Below, one piece after another: positions 1 through 8,547 of a stretch of 64,000 nt of DNA. A model generated the notes under the pieces. That model did not search any database and was not told the DNA's origin. It saw only the letters and a list, made by a program, of their open reading frames with translations. The position numbers and the translations under genes are program-made. The stretch lies in NCBI GenBank assembly GCA_944376065.1, contig CALWBL010000002.1, positions 124,001 to 188,000 on the forward strand, read 5' to 3'. Each line of letters opens with the position of its first letter. The first letter of the stretch is position 1. Source of the DNA: an uncultured Butyricicoccus sp. Its GTDB lineage: Bacteria; Bacillota; Clostridia; Oscillospirales; Butyricicoccaceae.

Positions 1-1511
1 CGGAAGGTCCTATGCCTCAGACCCGTTTTGTTCTTCAAAAGGCTCTTGAATTTGGTCACAAGATTATTATTGTTGTAAATAAAATCGATAGACCAGATGC
101 AAGACTTGATGAAGTTGGTGATGAAGTTTTAGAGTTGCTTTTAACACTTGATGCAACAGATGAACAACTAGATAGCCCGATTATTTACTGCTCTGGTCGT
201 GATGGTACTGCATCTATGTCACCAGATGTTAAAGGTGATGACCTTGTTCCGCTCTTTGAGAATATTCTTTCACATATCCCAGGTCCTGATGTTGATATGG
301 AGGGCGAAACTCAAATGCTTGTTTCCTCTATCGACTATAATGAATATGTTGGTAGAATCGGCATCGGCAGAATTGAGCGCGGCACCCTAAAGGTAGGTCA
401 GCAGGTTACAGTTTGCGACTATCATCAGAGCATTAAGCCATACAACTCAAAGATTGTTTCCCTTTATGCAATCGAAGGTCTAGTTCGTACACCAGTTGAC
501 GAAATGAAAGCTGGTGATATTGTTTGTTTCTCTGGTATTGAAAATATTACCATTGGCGAAACTCTATGTGCATCGGGCACAAATGAGCCATTACCATTTG
601 TTAAAATCTCTGAACCTACTGTGGAAATGTATTTCTCTGTAAACGATTCTCCATTTGCAGGTAAGGAAGGCAAGTTTGTGACTTCCCGTCATCTTCGTGA
701 CCGCCTATTTAAGGAACTGCTGCGTGATGTTTCTCTGCGTGTTACCGAAACAGATACAACCGATTCATTTAAAGTAGCAGGTCGTGGCGAAATGCATCTT
801 TCTATTTTAACAGAAAACCTGCGTCGTGAAGGCTATGAGTTCCAAGTAGGTGCGCCTAAAGCCATGATGAAAGAAATTGATGGTGTTAAATGCGAGCCTA
901 TTGAACGTATGATTGCTGACGTTCCACAGGAATCACTTGGCTCCGTTATGGAAAAGATGGGCTCTCGTAAGGGCGAACTTGTAACTATGAGTCCTAAGGG
1001 CGATGACCGTATGAGAGTTGAATTTTTAATTCCCGCTCGAGGTCTATTCGGTTATCGCAGCGAATTTTTAACTGATACAAAGGGTGAGGGTGTTATGAAC
1101 ACCGTATTCCATGAGTATCAGCCATATAAGGGCGAAATTCAAAAGCGTTCTATTGGTGCTTTAATAGCATTTGAAACCGGTGAGGCTGTAACTTATGGTT
1201 TATACAACGCTCAAGAGCGTGGCACATTATTCATCGGTGCAGGTACTCAGGTTTATGAAGGTATGATTGTAGGAAGCACACCAACAGGTGAAGATATCGC
1301 GGTAAATGTATGTAAGAAAAAGCAGCTTACTAACACTCGTGCCTCTGGCTCAGATGATGCACTTCGCTTAATTCCGCCTCGTCAAATGTCTATTGAATCC
1401 GCACTAGAATTTATTGGTGATGATGAAATGCTCGAGGTTACACCAAAAAGTCTACGTCTTCGCAAGAAAATTTTATCAAATCAGATGCGTATGAAAAAAA
1501 CCAAGGGTTAA
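1..1511 (+). CDS. typA: GTP-binding protein TypA/BipA, 5' end missing
   Basis: This is a ribosome-associated translational GTPase of the EF-G/LepA type, involved in 50S assembly and stress or cold growth in other bacteria. The reading frame is already open at base 3 (Glu-Gly-Pro before the first visible Met at 12), so that ATG is internal and the true start lies outside the window. About 502 residues are visible and roughly 105 are missing compared with the usual length of about 610. The missing part contains the G1 P-loop. The G4 motif NKID is present near the visible N-terminus, followed by the beta-barrel domain II, EF-G-like domains III and V, and the TypA-specific C-terminal domain (PRQMSIESALEFI). 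It ends 29 bases before ridA, so the two may be co-transcribed. Identification is secure. Confidence 0.95.
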   Translation, partial: EGPMPQTRFVLQKALEFGHKIIIVVNKIDRPDARLDEVGDEVLELLLTLDATDEQLDSPIIYCSGRDGTASMSPDVKGDDLVPLFENILSHIPGPDVDMEGETQMLVSSIDYNEYVGRIGIGRIERGTLKVGQQVTVCDYHQSIKPYNSKIVSLYAIEGLVRTPVDEMKAGDIVCFSGIENITIGETLCASGTNEPLPFVKISEPTVEMYFSVNDSPFAGKEGKFVTSRHLRDRLFKELLRDVSLRVTETDTTDSFKVAGRGEMHLSILTENLRREGYEFQVGAPKAMMKEIDGVKCEPIERMIADVPQESLGSVMEKMGSRKGELVTMSPKGDDRMRVEFLIPARGLFGYRSEFLTDTKGEGVMNTVFHEYQPYKGEIQKRSIGALIAFETGEAVTYGLYNAQERGTLFIGAGTQVYEGMIVGSTPTGEDIAVNVCKKKQLTNTRASGSDDALRLIPPRQMSIESALEFIGDDEMLEVTPKSLRLRKKILSNQMRMKKTKG

Positions 1512-1540
1512 AAATAATTTAATTTAAAGGAGAAATAAAA

Positions 1541-1927
1541 ATGAAAAACGTAATCTCTACTACTTTAGCACCAGCAGCTATTGGTCCATATTCTCAGGCG
1601 ATTGAGGTAAATGGCACTATTTACAGCTCAGGTCAGATTCCACTAGACCCAACTACTGGCGAAATTGTTGGCACAACCATTCAGGAGCAGGCTGAGCAGG
1701 TAATGCAGAACTTAAAGGCTGTTTTAGCTTATGCTGGAGTTGGCATGGACTGTGTTGTTAAGACAACTTGTTTCCTAGCTGACCTTGCTGATTTTACAGC
1801 ATTTAATGAAGTTTATGGAAAGTATTTCCCAGAAAATCCTCCAGCTCGTTCCTGTTTCCAAGTTGCAGCTCTGCCAAAGGGAGCTAAGGTTGAAGTTGAA
1901 GTTATCGCTGTAAAGCCAGAGTTTTGA
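1541..1927 (+). CDS. ridA: RidA family enamine/imine deaminase
   Basis: This is a cytosolic trimeric RidA (YjgF/YER057c/UK114) protein of 128 residues, the standard family length. Family members hydrolyse reactive enamine/imine intermediates released by PLP enzymes such as threonine dehydratase, giving 2-keto acids and ammonia. The sequence shows the family signature: an N-terminal GPYSQAIEVNG stretch, SGQIPLDP, and the active-site arginine in NPPARSCFQVAALPKGA (Arg103). An AAGGAG site lies about 8 bases before the ATG. The gene follows typA closely and is closed by a hairpin terminator at 1943-1975. Confidence 0.95.
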   Translation: MKNVISTTLAPAAIGPYSQAIEVNGTIYSSGQIPLDPTTGEIVGTTIQEQAEQVMQNLKAVLAYAGVGMDCVVKTTCFLADLADFTAFNEVYGKYFPENPPARSCFQVAALPKGAKVEVEVIAVKPEF

Positions 1928-1942
1928 TTTATTTGTTAAAGC

Positions 1943-1975
1943 AAAGCGTGTTATCTTAGCATAGCACGCTTTTGT
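1943..1975 (+). terminator. Terminator after ridA
   Basis: AAAGCGTGTTAT pairs with ATAGCACGCTTT (12 bp with one G-T pair) around a short loop and is followed by a short T-rich stretch. It separates typA-ridA from the regulator gene downstream. Confidence 0.75.
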
Positions 1976-1985
1976 TATGGTTGTC

Positions 1986-2014
1986 TTGTGCTTACTGATG
2001 GTTTGTGTTAAAAT
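1986..2014 (+). promoter_or_regulatory. Candidate sigma-A promoter of the DtxR-type gene
   Basis: TTGTGC (1986-1991), a 17-base spacer and TAAAAT (2009-2014) lie about 70 bases upstream of the TTG start. The match is fair and rests on sequence only. Confidence 0.5.
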
Positions 2015-2084
2015 AAATGTAGCATAACTTTAAAAAGCGCCCATCGCTTTATAGCATCGGGTAAACATAGGAGGGTGTTTTTTC

Positions 2085-2444
2085 TTGAAAATTCAGGAAT
2101 CAGCAGAAAATTATCTGGAAGCTATACTCATGATTACAAATGAAAAAGGCTCTTGCCGTTCGATAGATGTTGCACAATTTTTGGAATTTTCTAAACCTAG
2201 CGTTAGCCGTGCTATGGGACTTTTAAGAGAAAACGGATATGTTATAATGGACGAAAATGGTCTTTTAAGCCTTACTCAGTCAGGCAAAGAGATAGCAGAC
2301 CGCATTTTAGAGCGTCACGAGCTGCTTACAAAATGGCTTATTCGTTTGGGCGTTTCAGAAGAAACAGCACAGGCTGATGCTTGTAGAATTGAGCATGTTA
2401 TAAGTGTTGAAACCTTTGAAAAGATAAAGTTACATATTAAATAA
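2085..2444 (+). CDS. DtxR/MntR-family metal-dependent regulator
   Basis: Predicted metal-sensing transcriptional repressor of 119 residues, shorter than typical DtxR/MntR proteins (about 140-230), so only the winged helix-turn-helix (about residues 5-65) and the dimerisation/metal-binding helices (65-119) are present. The start is TTG, chosen because AGGAGGG lies at an ideal distance and the protein then begins like MntR (ESAENYLEAIL). Visible potential ligands are His78, Cys100, Glu103 and His104. The segment ACRIEHVIS resembles the Cys-Glu-His set of the iron regulator DtxR, whereas MntR has Glu at the Cys position. The Asp8 ligand of MntR is replaced by Asn. The metal is therefore uncertain, with iron more likely than manganese by analogy. 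No transporter gene is adjacent. Confidence 0.85.
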   Translation: MKIQESAENYLEAILMITNEKGSCRSIDVAQFLEFSKPSVSRAMGLLRENGYVIMDENGLLSLTQSGKEIADRILERHELLTKWLIRLGVSEETAQADACRIEHVISVETFEKIKLHIK

Positions 2445-2460
2445 TAGCTTTTTTAATAAT

Positions 2461-2494
2461 TTTTTGCGGAATGCTTAGGTATTCCGCTTTTTTA
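2461..2494 (+). terminator. Terminator after the DtxR-type gene
   Basis: GCGGAAT (2466-2472) pairs with ATTCCGC (2481-2487), followed by a run of T residues. Confidence 0.85.
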
Positions 2495-2585
2495 TACACA
2501 AAATACGCTTTTTCGCTTTTTAAATGGATATAATAGATGTATAATAAAAAAAGATATTTTAGTCCATGTGAAAGGGGACTTAAAG

Positions 2586-3533
2586 ATGGCAGAATTTATA
2601 TCTCATCATTTATTTGGTCAGGAAATACTTGCTCTTATGCCAAAAGATGCACAAAATGCAGCTAAGACATATAAAGCAGCTTTTAATTGGGGACTTCAAG
2701 GACCAGACCCATTTTTTTATCATGCACTTGCCTTAGGTGCCCCATTTAAAAAATATGGAAATTTAATGCATTCTCAAAAAACTGATGAGCTTTTTTATGC
2801 ATTTTCTCGTGCGGTAAATAGACTTTGTGATGAACGCCAAATAATAGCTCAAGCATATTTTTATGGCTTTTTATGTCACTATGCACTAGATAGCAATATA
2901 CACCCCTATGTTTATTGCCGTCAAATTAAGTGGAAAGAGAAAATGCCACAAGTCAGCGACAGCTCTATTCATTGCCGAATTGAAAATGATATTGACCATG
3001 AACTTTTTTCTGAAAAATATCAAAAACCAGTAACCGATTTTAATATAGATAAAGAATATAAGCTCAGTGAGCAAGAAAGCGCTGTAATTGCGGTTATTTT
3101 GCAATATATATTGAAGTCTGTATATGATGTGAAGCTCCAAACACAAAAAATACGAATGTGCTTTGAAGAAATGCGTCAAATAATAAAGTTGCTTTATAAT
3201 AAAAATCAAACATTGCTTCAAGGACTCAAAAAACTTGAGTTTATAGTTGGAAAGGGCATGATTTCCAGTCATATGAAAATACAAAAGCCTAATTGGGACT
3301 GTCTAAACCTAAATCATAATCCTTGGTTTAATTCCTGGCAGCCTAACATTATTAGGTCAGAGTCTGTTCCTGAGATATTTGATAAAGCAGGTAAGCATGT
3401 TGTTAAACTGGCGGTTCAGTATTCTTCAGAGCTTGATGCAGGCTGGATGCTGTTGCACCACTTTGATGTGCCATTTGATAATGGCAACCCGAAAAACAGA
3501 GCTTTTAAACAACTTCCAGAAAGGCTGTCTTAA
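2586..3533 (+). CDS. Zinc-dependent phospholipase C-like protein
   Basis: Protein of 315 residues resembling the zinc-dependent phospholipase C / S1-P1 nuclease fold family. It begins MAEFISHHLFGQEIL and carries a histidine-rich helix set: GFLCHYALDSNIHPY (about residues 95-110) and IENDIDHELF (about 130-140), which are plausible zinc ligands. The start is ATG 2586 because the AAAGGGGA element at 2571-2578 is correctly placed for it; the upstream in-frame GTG at 2568 would begin before that site. There is no signal peptide, so unlike the secreted clostridial alpha-toxin this looks intracellular. Such proteins are common single genes in Clostridia and their substrate is unknown. It probably has its own promoter; TATAAT-like sequences lie at 2529-2545. 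Confidence 0.8.
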   Translation: MAEFISHHLFGQEILALMPKDAQNAAKTYKAAFNWGLQGPDPFFYHALALGAPFKKYGNLMHSQKTDELFYAFSRAVNRLCDERQIIAQAYFYGFLCHYALDSNIHPYVYCRQIKWKEKMPQVSDSSIHCRIENDIDHELFSEKYQKPVTDFNIDKEYKLSEQESAVIAVILQYILKSVYDVKLQTQKIRMCFEEMRQIIKLLYNKNQTLLQGLKKLEFIVGKGMISSHMKIQKPNWDCLNLNHNPWFNSWQPNIIRSESVPEIFDKAGKHVVKLAVQYSSELDAGWMLLHHFDVPFDNGNPKNRAFKQLPERLS

Positions 3534-3605
3534 ACATTTATAAAAACTGTGATATAATCAAAAATAAAGCAAACAATAGTTTATAAAAACGGAGGACAAT
3601 TTATT

Positions 3606-4793
3606 ATGAATAATTTCACCTTCTGTACACCAACAAAAGTTATTTTTGGTAAGGATATCGAAAGCCAAATTGGTCAAACACTAAAAGAATATGGTGCAAA
3701 TCGCGTGCTTATTCACTATGGCGGCGGTTCTGTTAAAAAAACAGGTCTGTTTGATAAAGTTGTAGATTCTCTTGAAAAGGCCGGTTTAAGTTACATAGAG
3801 CTTGGCGGAGTTCAGCCAAACCCTAAATTGTCATTTATACATAAAGGCATTGAGCTATGCAAAAAGGAAAAAGTCGATTTTATTCTGGCTGTTGGTGGCG
3901 GTAGCGTTATTGACTCATCTAAGGCTATTGGTGTGGGTTTGGCTACAGGAAATGACCCTTGGCAATATGCATCTACTGGCACATGTCCAGAAAGAAATGA
4001 GGTTTTTCCGGTTGGTGTTGTGCTAACTATTGCAGCAGCGGGAAGCGAAATGTCTAACTCTGATGTTATAACTAATGACCTTATCACTCCTTGGGTAAAG
4101 CAGGGAATTACATCTGAAACTGTACGCCCAGTTGTTGCGTTTATGAACCCTGAAAACACTTTCAGTGTTTCAAGATTCCAAACTGGTTGTGGTATTGTTG
4201 ATATAATGATGCATACTATGGAGCGATATTTTCTTGGTGTGGGCGATTGTGATTTAACCGAAAGACTGGCAGAAGGTCTTTTAATTGCTGTGCGTGATGC
4301 TGGTCGAGTTGCTATTAAAAATCCAAAGGATTATGAGGCTAGAGCCACTCTTATGTGGGCATCTTCATTAAGTCATAATGATTTAACTGGCTGTGGCAAA
4401 CCACGTTATTTTCCGGTTCATAAGCTCGAACACCCTGTGTCCGCACTTCATGATAATATTTCTCATGGCGCAGGTCTTTCAGTGCTGTTTCCAGCATGGG
4501 CGGAATTTGTGATGAAATATGATACAATGAAGTTCGCTCAGCTTGCAAATAGACTTTGGGGTGTAGAGATGAACTTTGACCACCCAGAAAAGACCGCTGT
4601 AAATGGTATAATGGCTATGAGAGCATATTTTAAAGAAATTGGTATGCCTATAACTATGAGTGAACTAGGATTAAAGCCAGAAGATTATGAAGATATTATA
4701 AATCTTACGACCAAAAATGGAACAGCAACAATTAAGAGCTATATTCCATTAGGCAAGGAAGAAATAAGAGAGATTTACAAGCTGGCAGAATAA
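3606..4793 (+). CDS. Iron-containing alcohol dehydrogenase (butanol dehydrogenase type)
   Basis: Group III (iron-dependent) alcohol dehydrogenase of 395 residues, full length for the BdhA/YqhD-like branch. It would catalyse NAD(P)H-dependent reduction of aldehydes to alcohols in the cytosol. The dinucleotide-binding GGGS is at residues 97-100 (AVGGGSVIDSSK). Probable metal ligands are Asp199, His203, His272 and His287, with the usual SHGAG motif at the last. A GGAGG site lies 10 bases before the ATG. The gene is monocistronic: TATAAT at 3553-3558 may be its -10 element, and a hairpin at 4795-4826 closes it. The physiological aldehyde cannot be told from sequence. Confidence 0.93.
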   Translation: MNNFTFCTPTKVIFGKDIESQIGQTLKEYGANRVLIHYGGGSVKKTGLFDKVVDSLEKAGLSYIELGGVQPNPKLSFIHKGIELCKKEKVDFILAVGGGSVIDSSKAIGVGLATGNDPWQYASTGTCPERNEVFPVGVVLTIAAAGSEMSNSDVITNDLITPWVKQGITSETVRPVVAFMNPENTFSVSRFQTGCGIVDIMMHTMERYFLGVGDCDLTERLAEGLLIAVRDAGRVAIKNPKDYEARATLMWASSLSHNDLTGCGKPRYFPVHKLEHPVSALHDNISHGAGLSVLFPAWAEFVMKYDTMKFAQLANRLWGVEMNFDHPEKTAVNGIMAMRAYFKEIGMPITMSELGLKPEDYEDIINLTTKNGTATIKSYIPLGKEEIREIYKLAE

Positions 4794-4794
4794 G

Positions 4795-4826
4795 AAAAGG
4801 CGTATCACATTTGTGATACGCCTTTT
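4795..4826. terminator. Bidirectional terminator between converging genes
   Basis: AAAAGGCGTATCACA pairs with TGTGATACGCCTTTT. The stem has A- and T-tracts on both sides, so it can serve the alcohol dehydrogenase (+) and the spoIIQ-like gene (-). Confidence 0.9.
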
Positions 4827-4828
4827 GC

Positions 4829-5593
4829 TTAACTTTCGGGGTCAATGGGGGTTCCATCTGCATCAAGCAACTCAAAATGCAAATGTGCAGATTGATGTGC
4901 CTCAGCTGGTATTAAGTCGGCAACTGTGCCAATAACATCTCCTGCACTCACTTTGCTTCCAGTTTTAACTTTTACATCTTCATCAAGACCACGATAAATT
5001 GCAGTTTTGCCATCGGAAAGTTTTAATGTTACGCAGCAGCCCCATAAAGAGTCGCTAGTTACATCGGCAATCTCACCATTTTGAACAGCATAAACATGAC
5101 TTTTTGCGCTTGAAGAATAATCTGTGCCAGAATGAACACGCCAATCTCCCAACGTTTCTTGATAAATTAGTTTTGTGCCAGAAAAAGCCTGACTAACTTC
5201 ACCATCGGTTGGTCTAACCCAAACAGGGGTAGTTGATGCAGTTTCCTGGATTTCTTCCTGCTCAGAAACAACAGGGGTTTCAGTTGTTTCTTCGGTTATT
5301 TGCTCGGTTGGCTCTAAAGATTCATCAATAGGCTCTGTTATTTCATTAGATGTTTCTAAAGATTCATCGCCTAATAAATTATCAACTGGGTCTTGAAGAA
5401 CATCTTTTTCCGGCTCCCATGTGGTTTGTGGTAAGTCTGGAACATATTCAACCGAATCCATTGATGAGTTATTTGTAATTGGTGCAAAGAATAATACATA
5501 ACCTGAAATTGCGATTGCGATAGCACAAACAGCCAGGATTATGTAAAATCCTCTGTTTTGTGCTGCTGTTTGATGTCTTGTGTTTTTTTGCAT
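4829..5593 (-). CDS. spoIIQ: SpoIIQ-like M23 (LytM) peptidase-domain protein
   Basis: Membrane-anchored protein of 254 residues: a short N-terminus, one transmembrane segment (about 16-37), an acidic Glu/Thr-rich linker (about 45-120) and a C-terminal LytM domain. Potential zinc ligands are kept: His154 and Asp158 in HSGTD, and the HLH motif at 237-239. In clostridia this position is typical of SpoIIQ, which in the forespore membrane pairs with SpoIIIAH to form the channel to the mother cell. Clostridial forms keep the metal site that Bacillus subtilis SpoIIQ has lost. The gene directly follows spoIID on the same strand, which is the main basis for the name. The start is ATG 5593, eight bases after GGAGG; the in-frame TTG at 5608 would sit inside that site. 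Confidence 0.85.
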   Translation of the reverse strand: MQKNTRHQTAAQNRGFYIILAVCAIAIAISGYVLFFAPITNNSSMDSVEYVPDLPQTTWEPEKDVLQDPVDNLLGDESLETSNEITEPIDESLEPTEQITEETTETPVVSEQEEIQETASTTPVWVRPTDGEVSQAFSGTKLIYQETLGDWRVHSGTDYSSSAKSHVYAVQNGEIADVTSDSLWGCCVTLKLSDGKTAIYRGLDEDVKVKTGSKVSAGDVIGTVADLIPAEAHQSAHLHFELLDADGTPIDPES

Positions 5594-5645
5594 AGTTTCC
5601 ACCTCCAAATTTATTATGGACGGGGAATACGATGCTTATACAAAA

Positions 5646-6641
5646 TTATTCGCTTATTTCATCAAGTGATTTTATCTGTGTGCCTGTATAATAGTGCGTT
5701 AAAATCTGGTCATATGTTTGACCTTGTTCAGCTAGATATTTGGCGCCATATTGACTGAGTCCAACACCATGACCATAACCAATGGTATGAAATGATATGC
5801 TGTCTTCCGATGTGCTTACAGTAAAATTAGTGGAGTTTAAACCAAGAGTTTCTCTTAAATCTGTTCCAGTAACTTGGACTGAGCCAAGTTTTACTGTTTT
5901 TATACCGCCTGCAGATGAACGCTCGCTATTTGTAAACCATGTTTCGGGTTTTCCAGTTAAGTCTGCCGATGGAATCGCTTTTTGAATTATATTTCTAAAT
6001 TCATCAGCGGTAAAAGTTATGGTCTCTTTATATTTAGAACATGCATCTCCACCTTTGCTTTCCACGCTGACAAGGTAAGGAATATCACTGCCCCAAACAT
6101 CTTTTGCACTCTCGGTCATGTCTCCAGATGCGGCACTAAATACCGCAATAATTGGCTGATTTTCGTATGTAACAATCAAACCTTTGGTGTCATTTACAGC
6201 TTGCAAAATGGTATTTTGATAGTTTTCTGAGTTATCACCCCAACTAGCAGCTTTTTCTGTAAGAGGTGTATATGCTGCACAGTGATGAAAATCATCACAC
6301 ACATCTGCATCTGGGTGAGTGTCTGACCTGCCAGCTCGCATTTTATATACTGCATATGTTCGTGCGGCTACCGCTTGGGCTTTTATTGCCTCAACTGGAA
6401 AATCAGGAGAAATTTCAGCAGCAACAACCCCTGTTATATAATCTTCAAGGCTAATCTGTTCAGCTTTTCCATCTACTGAAACAGTTATCATCTCATCATC
6501 TTTTATTTCAGCGCTTGCATGAACCGATAGCATATCCTGCATAAAGCTGCTTTTAGAGTTATCATTTATGTATTGTATCCCGACCGGCAATAAGTATATA
6601 AAAATTGTTAAAACTATTCCAAGTGATATGATTTTGCGCAT
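5646..6641 (-). CDS. spoIID: Stage II sporulation protein D (peptidoglycan lytic transglycosylase)
   Basis: Protein of 331 residues that acts in engulfment, cleaving glycan strands denuded by SpoIIP in the mother cell. It has an N-terminal signal anchor (about residues 5-25) followed by the SpoIID/LytB domain. The diagnostic segments are VVAAEISPDFPVEA, which contains the catalytic glutamate region, KAQAVAARTYA, and the C-terminal GYGHGVGLSQYGA with a following YYTGT. The start is ATG 6641, preceded by GGAGGG at good spacing; the longer in-frame start at 6662 lies before this site. It is followed 52 bases later by the spoIIQ-like gene, a conserved pairing. Sigma-E control would be expected, but I do not see a convincing sigma-E promoter. 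Confidence 0.95.
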   Translation of the reverse strand: MRKIISLGIVLTIFIYLLPVGIQYINDNSKSSFMQDMLSVHASAEIKDDEMITVSVDGKAEQISLEDYITGVVAAEISPDFPVEAIKAQAVAARTYAVYKMRAGRSDTHPDADVCDDFHHCAAYTPLTEKAASWGDNSENYQNTILQAVNDTKGLIVTYENQPIIAVFSAASGDMTESAKDVWGSDIPYLVSVESKGGDACSKYKETITFTADEFRNIIQKAIPSADLTGKPETWFTNSERSSAGGIKTVKLGSVQVTGTDLRETLGLNSTNFTVSTSEDSISFHTIGYGHGVGLSQYGAKYLAEQGQTYDQILTHYYTGTQIKSLDEISE

Positions 6642-6691
6642 TTTAACCCTCCGTGACTTCAAGATAGCCTTTATTTTTTCGATTTGTTACA

Positions 6692-6720
6692 TTGACTTTA
6701 TTACATGAATACGGTAAAAT
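6692..6720 (+). promoter_or_regulatory. Sigma-A promoter of citrate synthase
   Basis: TTGACT (6692-6697), an exact 17-base spacer and TAAAAT (6715-6720) lie about 40 bases before the start. It sits in the divergent region shared with spoIID. Confidence 0.75.
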
Positions 6721-6758
6721 AATTTCATTATAAATTAGTAAAAGGGGAGTGGGTGTCA

Positions 6759-8126
6759 ATGAACCGTACAATGCAAGAAATTGATTCTTCAGTTGTTTCT
6801 AACTTATGCGAAAACCTTGCACCGTATAACCATATTCGCTCAGAATTGTTCACACGATATGGCGTTAAAAAAGGTTTGCGTAATGCAGATGGTACAGGTG
6901 TAGTTGCAGGCATTACACGACTTAGTAATGTTCATGGCTATATAATCAATGAGGGTGAGCGTGAACCCATAGAAGGTCGCTTGACTTATCGAGGTATTGA
7001 CATTTATGACCTTATAAACGGTTTTGAAAGTGAAAACCGTTTTGGTTATGGAGAGGTTGCATACTTGCTGTTGTCCGGTAAATTGCCAACTAAAATTGAG
7101 CTTAAAAACTTTAAAGATGCTATCGGTGATGCACGTACTTTGCCTGAAAATTTTACCGAAGATGTTATTATGAGAGCACCAAGCCGAGATTTAATGAATA
7201 AACTTGCAAGTTCAACTCTCTCACTTTACTCCTATGACGAAAATCCAGATGATACATCTCTTGAGAATATAATGCGTCAGTCTTTGGGGCTTATCGCACG
7301 TTTTCCGGTTATTATTTCCCATGCATATCAGGCTAAACGCAGATATTTCGATGGAACATCTATGTATTTACATAATCCAGATGCTCATTCGTCAACCGCA
7401 GAAACAATTCTTCATCTTATAAGACCAGATGGGAAGTTTACCGATGCAGAGGCAAAATTGCTTGACCGCTGTCTTATTATCCATGCAGAACACGGCGGCG
7501 GCAATAACTCAGCGTTTTCAGCACGCGTTACATCTTCTTCGGGGACAGACACCTATTCTGCAATCGCTACTGCTGTTGGTGCATTAAAGGGTCCTAGACA
7601 TGGCGGTGCAAATCTTAAAGTTTGCCAAATGTTTGATGATATTAAGCATCATATTAAAGATTGGGCAGATGAAGAAGAAGTCTATAATTATCTTATTAAA
7701 ATACTTAATCGAGAGGCTAATGACAAAAGCGGTCTTATTTATGGCATGGGACATGCAATTTATACATTAAGTGACCCTCGTGCAGTGGCTTTAAAATCCG
7801 CGGCTAGACCACTTGCAGAGAAAAAAGGCTACAAAAAAGAAATGGGACTTATTGAGCTGGTTGAAAAACTAACGCCTAAGGCTTTTGCCGAAGTTAAAGG
7901 TAGTGATGTAAAAGTTATGTGTGCAAATGTTGATATGTATTCGGGATTCGTTTACGAAATGCTTGGAATACCTAGAGAAATGTTTACACCGCTTTTTGCA
8001 GCCGCAAGAATTTCTGGTTGGCTTGGTCATCGAATAGAGGAAGTTATGACTGGCGGAAAGATTATTCGTCCAGCATATAAGTCTATCAGTAAAAAAGGAC
8101 AGTATATTTCAATTGAAAAAAGATAA
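6759..8126 (+). CDS. Citrate synthase
   Basis: Condenses oxaloacetate and acetyl-CoA to citrate in the cytosol, usually feeding glutamate synthesis in anaerobes. The protein has 455 residues, at the long end for the family because of an N-terminal extension of about 60 residues (before GRLTYRGIDIYDL). Catalytic elements are visible: the first histidine in LIIHAEHGGGNNSAF, the second in GMGHAIYTLSDPRA, and the aspartate in ANVDMYSGFVYEMLGI, with the substrate loop GALKGPRHGGAN between. The start is ATG 6759, nine bases after GGGGAG; the in-frame GTG at 6753 is too close. It is alone, with its own promoter and terminator. A close 2-methylcitrate synthase cannot be excluded, but no methylcitrate pathway genes are nearby. 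Confidence 0.93.
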   Translation: MNRTMQEIDSSVVSNLCENLAPYNHIRSELFTRYGVKKGLRNADGTGVVAGITRLSNVHGYIINEGEREPIEGRLTYRGIDIYDLINGFESENRFGYGEVAYLLLSGKLPTKIELKNFKDAIGDARTLPENFTEDVIMRAPSRDLMNKLASSTLSLYSYDENPDDTSLENIMRQSLGLIARFPVIISHAYQAKRRYFDGTSMYLHNPDAHSSTAETILHLIRPDGKFTDAEAKLLDRCLIIHAEHGGGNNSAFSARVTSSSGTDTYSAIATAVGALKGPRHGGANLKVCQMFDDIKHHIKDWADEEEVYNYLIKILNREANDKSGLIYGMGHAIYTLSDPRAVALKSAARPLAEKKGYKKEMGLIELVEKLTPKAFAEVKGSDVKVMCANVDMYSGFVYEMLGIPREMFTPLFAAARISGWLGHRIEEVMTGGKIIRPAYKSISKKGQYISIEKR

Positions 8127-8153
8127 AAAACAGGGCAAAATGCCCTGTTTTTT
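8125..8153 (+). terminator. Terminator after citrate synthase
   Basis: AAAAAACAGGGCA pairs with TGCCCTGTTTTTT around a short loop. The A- and T-tracts are symmetrical, and the left arm begins at the stop codon. Confidence 0.9.
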
Positions 8154-8167
8154 ATAGTGATAGATAA

Positions 8168-8201
8168 GAAAAAAGACATCTACGAAAAGTAGATGCCTTT
8201 T
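8168..8201 (-). terminator. Terminator of the tRNA block
   Basis: On the minus strand GGCATCTAC pairs with GTAGATGTC, followed by a T-run. It lies just beyond the 3' end of tRNA-Val. Confidence 0.85.
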
Positions 8202-8277
8202 TGGTGGAAGTTAACGGGCTCGAACCGCTGACCCTCTGCTTGTAAGGCAGATGCTCTCCCAGCTGAGCTAAACTTCC
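8202..8277 (-). tRNA. tRNA-Val(TAC)
   Basis: 76 bases with acceptor stem GGAAGTT/AACTTCC, discriminator A and an encoded CCA. The anticodon loop CTTACAA gives TAC. It is the last tRNA of the minus-strand block, 4 bases after tRNA-Lys. Confidence 0.96.
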
Positions 8278-8281
8278 AAAA

Positions 8282-8357
8282 TGGTGGCCCATCGGAGGCT
8301 CGAACTCCGGACCCTCTGCTTAAAAGGCAGATGCTCTGCCTGCTGAGCTAATGGACC
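8282..8357 (-). tRNA. tRNA-Lys(TTT)
   Basis: 76 bases with acceptor stem GGTCCAT/ATGGGCC (one G-T pair) and an encoded CCA. The anticodon loop CTTTTAA gives TTT. It has its own strong promoter just upstream (8394-8422). Confidence 0.96.
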
Positions 8358-8393
8358 AAAATGGCAACCCCTTGAATCGCCAAAACCTCAGTT

Positions 8394-8422
8394 AGTATAA
8401 CATACTAATAAGATAATGTCAA
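8394..8422 (-). promoter_or_regulatory. Promoter of tRNA-Lys/tRNA-Val
   Basis: On the minus strand TTGACA (8422-8417), a 17-base spacer and TATACT (8399-8394). This is near-consensus and about 37 bases upstream of the tRNA-Lys 5' end, so this pair can be transcribed apart from the rest of the block. Confidence 0.85.
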
Positions 8423-8458
8423 ACATTTTTTTGCAAAATTCGAGGAAACCAAAATAAG

Positions 8459-8533
8459 TGGCTGGGACGGCTGGACTCGAACCAGCGGATGGAGGAGTCA
8501 AAGTCCTCTGCCTTACCACTTGGCTACGCCCCA
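8459..8533 (-). tRNA. tRNA-Gln(TTG)
   Basis: 75 bases with acceptor stem TGGGGCG/CGTCCCA, discriminator G and an encoded CCA. The anticodon loop CTTTGAC between GAGGA and TCCTC gives TTG. Confidence 0.95.
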
Positions 8534-8547
8534 ACATGACAGTTTAG

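Noticed and set aside
12..1511. ATG at 12 as the true start of typA
   Set aside because: The frame is open before it and encodes conserved TypA residues, and the P-loop would be missing. The gene starts outside the window.
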